45,190 nucleotides of DNA, from assembly GCA_028284925.1 (NCBI GenBank), contig JANQQT010000070.1, forward strand, positions 1-45,190, in the 5' to 3' direction. Source of the stretch: Phycisphaeraceae bacterium (GTDB lineage: Bacteria; Planctomycetota; Phycisphaerae; Phycisphaerales; Zrk34). The notes under the pieces are model-generated. The model had not been told where the DNA came from. It made no database searches and saw only the letters and a program-made list of their open reading frames with translations. Both the position numbers and the translations under genes were made by a program. Shown here piece by piece: positions 1-6,173 of this stretch; the first letter of the stretch is position 1, and each line of letters opens with the position of its first letter.

Positions 1-45
1 CACCCCACAACGTTTCAGCCCGACCATCCGAGTTGATCGTTCCAT
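1..45 (-). CDS. Possible 5' end of a gene running off the left edge
   Basis: On the minus strand an ATG at 45-43 is preceded by an AAGGAG-like ribosome binding site (plus strand ctcctt at 52-57) with about 6 nt spacing, and the frame stays open to the edge. Only 15 codons are visible (beginning MERSTRMVG), so no family can be named. A second in-frame ATG at 66-64 lacks a ribosome binding site. The call rests only on the start signals and may be a chance open frame. Confidence 0.2.
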   Translation of the reverse strand, partial: MERSTRMVGLKRCGV

Positions 46-165
46 GGCACGCTCCTTGCCTCGCATCTTAACACACGCCGTCCCACATATCAAACAAGCC
101 CGGCGAGTCTCAATCTTCCCGAATTCAAAACATCCCTCACCGCCTGCCTCGCACCTACCACAAAC

Positions 166-415
166 TCAATCCGCCGTCCGCAAAATCTTCTCCATCTTCT
201 TCCCCTTCGCAAGCTCATCAATAAGTTTATCCAGATATCGAAGTTTCCGCATCGTCTCCTCCTCGACCTCCTCCACCCGAACCCCACAGGCGATCCGCTT
301 CCTCTTTTCGAGCCTTGGAGACGGCGTTGAGATGAGTGATGTACGCAGCGTAATCGTCAGACTTGTCCTCAAATTCCTTATCAAATTCATTAAACCATGC
401 ATCGATTGCGACCAT
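166..415 (-). pseudogene. Small charged helical protein, frameshifted
   Basis: Two overlapping minus-strand frames each carry half of what looks like one protein of about 82 residues. The first half starts at the ATG at 415-413 ([18 protein letters not shown]) and runs to ADRLWG. The second half ([18 protein letters not shown], ending KILRTAD and TGA at 166-168) is in the next frame. Removing one G from the GGGG run in the CTGTGGGGTTC context near 285 joins them smoothly into one acidic, coiled-coil-like polypeptide. No family is recognised. The break may be a true frameshift mutation or a homopolymer error in the assembly. The start codon abuts a perfect 19-bp palindrome (415-433) and no ribosome binding site is visible, which is unusual. 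Confidence 0.35.
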
Positions 416-433
416 GTGGAAAACTTTTCCACA
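415..433. repeat. Perfect palindrome, 9-bp arms
   Basis: TGTGGAAAA-C-TTTTCCACA is a perfect inverted repeat with a single-base centre. Each arm equals TTTTCCACA, which resembles a DnaA-box variant. It overlaps the start of the small gene to its left. It belongs by form to the palindrome cluster at 775-978. Confidence 0.6.
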
Positions 434-526
434 CCACGCCAGGCCAAACAAAGAAAGATGACCACAAAATGTGACACTTTCGCCCGGCCTTTTCCTTGAT
501 ATTATCGACAGGAAGGACCCAAAACA

Positions 527-694
527 TTGGACCCCCTCTTCGACCACCTTGCCCGCCAAGGCCTCTAGCTTTGCGCGTGAGGCGTTTCAGATTTTCAAGG
601 ACTCAAGAAACATGGCTCGCACGCCGAACGTCTCTCACGCGAAGCCCTAGCCGCCGTAGCGACGACGCCAGAATTGCGATCATATGTCAACTGA
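527..694 (+). pseudogene. Possible remnant of a short gene with two internal stops
   Basis: A TTG at 527 follows an AGGAAGGA ribosome-binding-like sequence. It opens a frame of 55 codons with stops at 566-568 (TAG) and 578-580 (TGA), then continues as a protein-like stretch containing SHAERLSREALAAVATTPEL before TGA at 692-694. Composition is reminiscent of a helical coding remnant. No family is recognised and the call is weak. Confidence 0.15.
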
Positions 695-1262
695 ATAATT
701 TGTTTTTCTATTTCTCCATCCCCTCACTCTCATCACAACAATTTCGATTTCTAGTTTTTCTATTGACTGACCGTGTGGAGATTTTCTCCACCTCTTCGCC
801 CTAGCACATTGTTCCATGCCTCCGCCCACCTCGACTGGACAAGTTGTCCAGTTGGGGAAATTCCCCAACACACGACATGCGGAATTTCCGCATGTCTCCA
901 ATTGTAACAATTCCCCGCGTGGGGAAATTCCCCACCTGCCCCTCGCGCACACGCGTTTATCATCCAGAGATTATCTCTACTATCCCTTATACCCTTTACT
1001 CTCTTATGACTACTACTCTCTTATGACATATATCTATTACTATTATATATATAAAGGTTTTTGGCATTACAAACTAAGGAATGTAACAATGGCGGCGGGT
1101 GAGATTTTTTCCAAATGCAATAATTTACTGAACTCCGAAACATGGCATTTTCACACACTCCCATTGATCGAATTCACTGCTTCACTGCGCATTTCATACG
1201 CAAGTGCAATTGGGAACAGAGGATAATTCGCCACACTCCACATCGCATTCATTCATTTGCCA
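695..1262. other. Gene-free stretch
   Basis: No convincing coding frame is present. Besides the palindrome cluster, it contains a 13-nt direct repeat, ACTCTCTTATGAC, at 998-1010 and 1015-1027, and an AT-rich pyrimidine/TA-rich tract at about 1020-1065. The open frames here change register across the palindromes and look like chance. Confidence 0.6.
775..978. repeat. Cluster of short perfect palindromes with odd centres
   Basis: Seven inverted repeats lie close together: 775-791 (GTGGAGA-TTT-TCTCCAC), 834-852 (ACTGGACAA-G-TTGTCCAGT), 851-869 (GTTGGGGAA-A-TTCCCCAAC), 874-896 (11-bp arms around T885, beginning GACATGCGGAA), 900-912 (AATTGT-A-ACAATT), 919-935 (GTGGGGAA-A-TTCCCCAC) and 966-978 (AGAGAT-T-ATCTCT). 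All but the first have a one-base centre. Many share a GGAA-N-TTCC core but the outer arms differ, so this is not simple duplication. They could be operator sites, hairpins in an RNA, or an iterated palindrome family. Confidence 0.7.
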
Positions 1263-2459
1263 TCAGATTTTATGCGAGTCAGCCCTAGAAAGACGGCAGA
1301 GCCCGTCCGATATAAGGCTAGAGGCAAAGAGAAACTGGTGGTCTTCAAGCAATCCCGGTATATCCGATACTCTAAAAGGTGCCGTATTTGATGCTACGAA
1401 ATCCATCGCGACCTCAAAATTCGCTGGCCCTTTAATCAAACCGTTCAAGAACTGAAGCCCCGCACCGTCATCTGTCCTTACCACGCGACACGGAATACTC
1501 AGCCGGCGCTCCAGGGTCGTGTCGCTCTTAAGACAATGGATTTGTTCGATGTCTTTAAACAGGTGGCCATCTCCGCCACTGCGTCCTCGTCTTAATAACT
1601 GGTCGTCAATCACTCTCGCAGCCTCATCAGCAGTGGCGTGCGTGGAGAACAGTTCAACAAGTTGGGCGAAACGATTAACAAGACATTCGCGTTTCTCCGG
1701 GACATTCAACGGACCAACCGGCAGTGCCTCACGCAGTTCAGGATACCGGCCAACTAATGCCTCGATTGCAGCATTAAGCAAATCCTTACCAAGAGGAGGG
1801 TGTATACCGATTGTAAGGTGAAGTGAGGCAATCTGATTCGTTGTCGCTTCGTGGACCCAGCCGCGTGGTATGTAAAGGACGTCTCCCGGCTTCAGATGAA
1901 TCTCCTCAGGAGGCTGGGTAGATTTCCGAAGATCCGGACCTCCATCAACCATCTCATTTAGGGGGCAGACAGAATCGCTGCCATATACCTTCCACCGCTT
2001 CTCGCCTTCAATCTGCGCCACTAGGACGTCGTGGGTATCATAGTGTGGGCGAAATCCCTGCGCTGACGGCGGCGTTAGATAAGAATTAACTTGCACTCGC
2101 GCCCCCATCTCGGTTTCAATGCTTCGAGCAAGTCTCGCAACGCAAGGATCGAAATCTTCAACTGAGTTCAAGATCACGGTCTGGCCCTGAAAGTAAAGTT
2201 TTCGCAATCGGTCTACATTGATACGCCCATCCGGCGAGAACGGCACTTCTACTTGTTGGTCGGAAGTCGCGGAATGAACACGGATCGAAGGAGGACGGGG
2301 CTGACAAAACTCAATAACTCTTTCGACTGCGTGCTTGCTAAAAAGGGGCTCAAAGTATCCGCTACGTCCGGCAGAAAGGATTTTGGGCACTACCTGCCAA
2401 ACTTCTTCAAAGAATACAGTTTTGGCGAAGGGACTGAGCAGCCAGCTTAGATTAAACAC
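1263..2459 (-). CDS. JmjC/cupin_4-type Fe(II)/2-oxoglutarate oxygenase
   Basis: The 398-residue product matches the cupin_4/JmjC architecture of ribosomal-oxygenase-like enzymes (ROXA/YcfD type). It opens with NLSWLLSP...FFEEVW, and a double-stranded beta-helix carries a metal site HYD (H139, D141) and the distal histidine in PRGWVHEA (H203). A C-terminal helical region, expected to be winged-helix/dimerisation, follows. Such enzymes hydroxylate peptide side chains. The GTG start at 2459-2457 was chosen because it precedes the conserved N-terminus and overlaps the upstream radical SAM stop by 8 bp. The open frame further upstream lies inside that gene and has no homology-like sequence. In context I infer that it hydroxylates the neighbouring repeat peptide or its modified form. 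The family assignment is fairly firm; the substrate is a guess. Confidence 0.85.
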   Translation of the reverse strand: MFNLSWLLSPFAKTVFFEEVWQVVPKILSAGRSGYFEPLFSKHAVERVIEFCQPRPPSIRVHSATSDQQVEVPFSPDGRINVDRLRKLYFQGQTVILNSVEDFDPCVARLARSIETEMGARVQVNSYLTPPSAQGFRPHYDTHDVLVAQIEGEKRWKVYGSDSVCPLNEMVDGGPDLRKSTQPPEEIHLKPGDVLYIPRGWVHEATTNQIASLHLTIGIHPPLGKDLLNAAIEALVGRYPELREALPVGPLNVPEKRECLVNRFAQLVELFSTHATADEAARVIDDQLLRRGRSGGDGHLFKDIEQIHCLKSDTTLERRLSIPCRVVRTDDGAGLQFLNGLIKGPANFEVAMDFVASNTAPFRVSDIPGLLEDHQFLFASSLISDGLCRLSRADSHKI

Positions 2460-3681
2460 GATCGAAAACTCCAAAGCGACGGTTGATTTCGGGTTGAGGA
2501 TAACCGTTTTGAATAAGCAATTCACAAATCCCCTGGTAAAGAACCTTGTAAGTGCTGCAATAAATCGATGGATTATCAAAGCCACGCGTTGTCGAATATC
2601 GGTTTTCCAGATCTCCGCCTCGGCAGATTTGAGTCCACGGGCATCCGACGCAACCGCTTGGCAGGCGGTTTTCTTCATTTTCGAGCAGTCCGAAAATAGG
2701 ACTCCGAAACACATCGCGCAGGCTGTTCTGGGCAATCGCAAACTCAGGAACAGTTTTATACCAATCCAAAGCCGGAATAAGGGAGTCATCGATTGCAATA
2801 GTCTCATCGCTGCGGGCGACAAGTATCTGATTGCTTTTACGTCGCCGCCCCAACTGTTTTCTTGGACCTCCAATCTGAAAAAATCCAAGCGTTTCGCTGA
2901 TAAAGCGAACATTAATGTCAGGGTCGTCCTCGATCATCCAAGCCTCGAAAATCGTCAACAGTCCCTTTCCGATCGCTTTGGCCTCGGCCTCTAAAGCAGG
3001 TGTTCTGTCATCAGCACTACGATCTGGCAAAAGAAAATGCATCGACTCTATGCCTAGACCCCGAAGATAGCGAAAAGTCTCACGGTAATCCACCTCGCTA
3101 TTTAACACACTAATGGTACTGGGACGCAGGTGGGGATACTGTGTGCTCGCATCCATCAATCGCTTGATTGCCGTCTCGGTCGCGTTAAACGAAGACCGCC
3201 CTTGGTGATCAAGCCGAAATCGGTCATGATCAGCGCGACGACCATCAATGCTAACTCCGACATTGACTTGATATCCTTTGAGCGCTTCGAACCATCCTTC
3301 GGACATCAATGTACCATTCGTCTGAATAGAAAAGCCCAAATCTACAACTGGAGATAATGTCCGCGCCAATATATCGCACGTTTGTGCGAATTCCTTAGCC
3401 CGCATTAGCATGGGCTCACCCCCGTGAAAAGATATTAGCACCTGCGGGATACCCAACTCTTCACACCCCTCTGCAAGCCAACGTGCGAAGTTTTTCGTAC
3501 CAGAAAGAGATGCCTTAGCTGGCCGCTGAAGCGCAGTACTATCCCCAATGTTGTAGTAGTAGCAATAAGAGCAATTTAGATTACAACGCTCTGCTACCTT
3601 ATATACAACTTGCAATCGCTCGATCGAATTAGGTTGCGAAGGATCCCAAGACATTGCCTCTAGAGTCTCGCGCAAAGGCAT
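2452..3681 (-). CDS. Radical SAM/SPASM peptide maturase, FxsB/GrrM-like
   Basis: The 409-residue protein has the radical SAM cluster motif CNLNCSYC (C33, C37, C40), the HGGEP SAM-binding motif at 86-90, and a C-terminal SPASM-like region. That region has C344, C347 and C353 in PSGCVGCPWTQICRGG and C375 in FDNPSIYC, which would bind auxiliary Fe-S. The order C-x2-C-x5-CxGG...RYS...GFDNPSxYC is typical of the FxsB/GrrM group, whose studied relatives form cross-links within short Omega-X-X motifs of precursor peptides. Its start lies 22 nt after the precursor-like gene and its stop overlaps the oxygenase gene, so the three form one operon. I infer that it modifies the Y/H-x-Q repeats of the 3704-4006 product. 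No strong ribosome binding site precedes the ATG, so translation may be coupled. Confidence 0.88.
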   Translation of the reverse strand: MPLRETLEAMSWDPSQPNSIERLQVVYKVAERCNLNCSYCYYYNIGDSTALQRPAKASLSGTKNFARWLAEGCEELGIPQVLISFHGGEPMLMRAKEFAQTCDILARTLSPVVDLGFSIQTNGTLMSEGWFEALKGYQVNVGVSIDGRRADHDRFRLDHQGRSSFNATETAIKRLMDASTQYPHLRPSTISVLNSEVDYRETFRYLRGLGIESMHFLLPDRSADDRTPALEAEAKAIGKGLLTIFEAWMIEDDPDINVRFISETLGFFQIGGPRKQLGRRRKSNQILVARSDETIAIDDSLIPALDWYKTVPEFAIAQNSLRDVFRSPIFGLLENEENRLPSGCVGCPWTQICRGGDLENRYSTTRGFDNPSIYCSTYKVLYQGICELLIQNGYPQPEINRRFGVFDRV

Positions 3682-3703
3682 GCGATACGATCAATTCGTT
3701 CGA

Positions 3704-4006
3704 CTAACGATCTAAGCTATCAATACTTCCCATAATCTCGGCAAGATCCGTTATGTCGAGACGGCCAAGATTGCCGACCCTCTTGGATTGATTGTAGTCG
3801 CCGTTGCCCTGGTTGTGATTGCCGCCACCTGACTGCGTGTAGCCTCCCGTTCCCTGGGTATAGTCACCACCCTCCGTGGCTAAGGGATTATTGAATGTGA
3901 AGCTCCCCTGCTTGAGCCCATCAAGGATAGTTCGTCCAATCTGGCGTTTTACACCGTCAGGAAGCCTTGAAATGATTTTGCCAGTAGATTCCTCTTGGTC
4001 AGACAT
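3704..4006 (-). CDS. Putative RiPP precursor peptide with four [YH]-[TN]-Q repeats
   Basis: The 100-residue product has a charged helical N-terminal half of leader type (GKIISRLPDGVKRQIGRTIL), then a Gly-rich repeat block at about residues 45-73. The four units are GGDYTQG, TGGYTQS, GGGNHNQG and NGDYNQS, so Y/H-T/N-Q triads recur every 7-8 residues. A 27-residue C-terminal tail (ending IMGSIDSLDR) follows. There is no cysteine, so lanthipeptide or sactipeptide chemistry is excluded. A GGAGG ribosome binding site (plus 4013-4018) sits 6-7 nt before the ATG, and a good promoter lies at 4044-4072. The next genes are a radical SAM/SPASM enzyme and a JmjC oxygenase. The triads resemble the three-residue motifs cyclised by FxsB/GrrM/XncB-type enzymes. 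The precursor role is inferred; the repeats and operon are seen directly. Confidence 0.75.
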   Translation of the reverse strand: MSDQEESTGKIISRLPDGVKRQIGRTILDGLKQGSFTFNNPLATEGGDYTQGTGGYTQSGGGNHNQGNGDYNQSKRVGNLGRLDITDLAEIMGSIDSLDR

Positions 4007-4043
4007 ATCTGTACCTCCGTAATTGAGTACCCGTTAGGAATGT

Positions 4044-4072
4044 CTTATACCAAAGCTCCGGAAATTCTGCAA
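4044..4072 (-). promoter_or_regulatory. Sigma70-type promoter of the peptide operon
   Basis: On the minus strand TTGCAG (plus 4067-4072) and TATAAG (plus 4044-4049) are separated by exactly 17 nt. Transcription would start near 4037, giving a leader of about 30 nt that contains the GGAGG site of the precursor gene. Confidence 0.6.
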
Positions 4073-4177
4073 GTACTTGGTCTTTTTTATCTACTAAAAA
4101 ATTTAGGAGTGATATATCAACATTAAACAATCAAGTGTTGTTGCCCCAACTCGAATCCATTTCAACAAGCACAAAAC

Positions 4178-4197
4178 CGCCCATCCCCGGATGGGCG
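4178..4197 (-). terminator. Hairpin terminator after the LamG gene
   Basis: CGCCCATCC-CC-GGATGGGCG is a perfect 9-bp stem. On the minus strand it is followed by GTTTTGTGC, a short broken U tract. It lies about 90 nt past the stop of the LamG gene and upstream of the peptide-operon promoter, so it would insulate the two transcripts. Confidence 0.55.
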
Positions 4198-4284
4198 TTC
4201 AGCAAATCGTGGTAGTTAATATGATCGCTCCTGTCTATAGATTCGTCTTTTCAACACAAACCATTGGTGATCTCTACGCAATAT

Positions 4285-5076
4285 CTATCGAATAACCCTC
4301 CTTGGCGCACCCGGCACAAACCTACCCCGCCTAGACTGTGACTGATATATCGCCCTACCAATATCATTCAACTCCAATATTTGTCCCGGCGACAACACCA
4401 CATTCTTGAACGACACCACATCTCCCACCTGACACGTCAAAAAACGAATTATCGCATTATGCCTGGCTCTAATGGACAACCGTTGCGTGGCCGCCGTGAC
4501 CATAGAATCGCCAACGGTCACCAACCCCGTCTCATCCTCCGGATCCGGAATCACATGAACGCCGTCCACATAGAGACGCAGAAATGCCTCATCAAATCCT
4601 CCAGACCAGGTAAACACGCAAAAGTGCCACTCCCCGTCATTAATGACCACGCCACTCGTACTGACTCGGATGAAGTCACTAATACCGAATTCATCCACCA
4701 GCCAGACATCGAACTCCCCATCAAATTTGACCTCAATGAACCATCCTTTATGAGTGGTTGCCGTACTCTGCCCGAAAATCGTACCCGCTGAATCAGTGGT
4801 CTTGATCCAGAACGCGATACTGTGGGTATCCGGATAGTCGAAATTCGCATCACCTACATTGGAATCGGTGAGCATGTAGCCCGTCGATCCATCAAAAAGA
4901 ACCGACCCACCTTCGGGATCATTGACCGGCGACTCCAAGCCGAGCGTGTACCCGCCGTTGTACGTACCGTTTTCCCCACCAATCAGATCACTGGCGATGA
5001 CTCCGGACTTCTCATTCAAACGCCAGATGTTGGTCGCGCCATAGGAGATACAAGTTGGAATGAACTGATCACTCAT
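4285..5076 (-). CDS. LamG/concanavalin A-like jelly-roll domain protein
   Basis: The 263-residue protein is essentially one LamG-like beta-sandwich. It has the early pattern WRLNEKSG...GGENGTYNGG, a VLFDGSTGYM strand, HSIAFWIKTTDSAGTIFGQ, NDGEWHFCVFTW with LRLYVDGV, and a late VGDVVSFKNVVLSPGQILEL. This is the typical order of LamG domains that bind carbohydrate or decorate phage tails. There is no signal peptide, which favours an intracellularly assembled structure such as a phage or tail-like particle over a secreted lectin. The tail is basic (RRGRFVPGAPRRVIR). It begins one base after the stop of the 5078-5659 gene (TAGTATG), so they are co-translated. The particle role is inference. Confidence 0.8.
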   Translation of the reverse strand: MSDQFIPTCISYGATNIWRLNEKSGVIASDLIGGENGTYNGGYTLGLESPVNDPEGGSVLFDGSTGYMLTDSNVGDANFDYPDTHSIAFWIKTTDSAGTIFGQSTATTHKGWFIEVKFDGEFDVWLVDEFGISDFIRVSTSGVVINDGEWHFCVFTWSGGFDEAFLRLYVDGVHVIPDPEDETGLVTVGDSMVTAATQRLSIRARHNAIIRFLTCQVGDVVSFKNVVLSPGQILELNDIGRAIYQSQSRRGRFVPGAPRRVIR

Positions 5077-5077
5077 A

Positions 5078-5659
5078 CTAGATCGCTGAAACGAGTGCCC
5101 CGCAACTGGTCGCGGTCGTCTTCCTGAATTCGATGGTGGTCAATTCGGACCCGAAGTGATCAACCTGAATCGCGGTCCCCGGATCGTCCGACACTTCCGC
5201 TGACGACAGCCCGGCCGATTTCGCAACCGCCTTGGCGAGTCGAACCGAATCGGTGAGCAATTCACCGGATTCCCCGGTTTTCGTCCCAAGCGTGACCGTC
5301 CCCGACCACAATAGAACATTGGTCCAGAATTCCTTTGTCGCACCATCAACAACTTTCGTCATCGACCGCCAGCCGCGGATCTCGACTTCAAACTCCTGAC
5401 CATCTGTACCGGCGCCATAGAACTGAACCAGCAGATTCGTCCCCGCCGGCGTCGCCATGGCAATCCGATTGGATGCGGTGGTGGAAGTGTCCTGATGAGC
5501 CGGCTTATCTTTGGTCCACTTGTTGAACAGCGTGAACGTCGCCGAAGTGGACAAATTCTCCAGATAGGCCAGAACGGGAAAACGGAAGGACTTGATGCGT
5601 GATCCTTCACGCGATTCATTGGGGGTGGTGTTGGTTTGGAGTAAGGCTGCAAGTGTCAT
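5078..5659 (-). CDS. Uncharacterised structural-looking protein, possibly phage-like
   Basis: The 193-residue product is not recognised. It is rich in Thr, Ser and beta-prone stretches (TATFTLFNKWTKDKP, LLVQFYGAGTDGQEFEVEIR, LLWSGTVTLGTK). It has no signal peptide and ends with a Thr/Ser-rich strand. The ATG at 5659-5657 was chosen over an upstream in-frame TTG because GGAG sits 7 nt before it. It overlaps nothing and is directly followed by the LamG gene, so the two probably work together, perhaps as components of a virion or surface assembly. A 32-nt element at 5695-5726 upstream is shared with the broken hydrolase gene. Confidence 0.7.
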   Translation of the reverse strand: MTLAALLQTNTTPNESREGSRIKSFRFPVLAYLENLSTSATFTLFNKWTKDKPAHQDTSTTASNRIAMATPAGTNLLVQFYGAGTDGQEFEVEIRGWRSMTKVVDGATKEFWTNVLLWSGTVTLGTKTGESGELLTDSVRLAKAVAKSAGLSSAEVSDDPGTAIQVDHFGSELTTIEFRKTTATSCGALVSAI

Positions 5660-5694
5660 GGGTGTCTCCAGATGAACCAAATGGCCAACAAATC

Positions 5695-5726
5695 CATCGG
5701 TTCAAATGGAAATTTTGTGCACACCC
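5695..5726 (-). promoter_or_regulatory. Conserved upstream element, copy 1
   Basis: This 32-nt segment matches 7845-7876 at 26 of 32 positions, and its end AAATTTTGTGCAYACCC (plus strand) is nearly invariant. Both copies lie 35-50 nt upstream of a minus-strand start codon in the same orientation. It contains the 8-bp palindrome TGTGCACA. It may be a promoter or regulator site shared by the genes of this module. Confidence 0.5.
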
Positions 5727-5760
5727 AATTTTAAGTGGAGTAGATTTGGACATTCGAAAC

Positions 5761-6033
5761 TTAATGGTTTCGATGTGAAAGACATTTGCTAAATAATCCA
5801 ACCAATCCATATTTAACAAGAAGCAGCAAGGCAGAGAGGGCTGCGGATGGAATAATTCCAAAAGGTACTGCATGAGTAGCATTCCGTCCGCCGACATTTT
5901 CAGCATTAATAATAATTCCTGTCCATATGGCGAGAATACAAAGCAAAAATCCTACACGCCTAACAAACAGCAAAAGAAATCCAATCGCTACAAACACTAC
6001 TTCTACATATGTCCCCAATAGGTCAGCAATCAT
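5761..6033 (-). CDS. Small hydrophobic membrane protein
   Basis: The 90-residue product is largely hydrophobic with about three predicted membrane segments: VEVVFVAIGFLLLFV, GFLLCILAIWTGIII and IPSAALSALLLLVKYG. The charged ends suggest a short cytoplasmic tail (SKCLSHRNH). No family is recognised and no good ribosome binding site is seen before the ATG. It sits between the broken hydrolase gene and the structural-looking gene. A small multi-TM protein next to a glycoside-hydrolase-like gene could be holin-like, but nothing in the sequence proves this. Confidence 0.45.
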   Translation of the reverse strand: MIADLLGTYVEVVFVAIGFLLLFVRRVGFLLCILAIWTGIIINAENVGGRNATHAVPFGIIPSAALSALLLLVKYGLVGLFSKCLSHRNH

Positions 6034-6173
6034 ATAGTTAGCTCTGACTGACAGTTATCAACAACACGTCAATATATTGCATATGCCACAAACCGGAGTC
6101 TACTGTAGCCCCTCCACCCATACTCGAACCACCAACTTGGCGGTTAACAACCACACCCATTTTACCACACTGA

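Noticed and set aside
415-433. Chromosomal replication origin
   Set aside because: Only one pair of DnaA-box-like arms is present and no dnaA, dnaN or cluster of boxes is nearby.
775-978. CRISPR array
   Set aside because: The palindromes differ from each other and have no constant repeat with regular spacers; no cas gene is present.
2460-2912. N-terminal extension of the JmjC open frame
   Set aside because: It lies entirely within the radical SAM gene in another frame and lacks family-like sequence; the GTG at 2459 fits the domain start.
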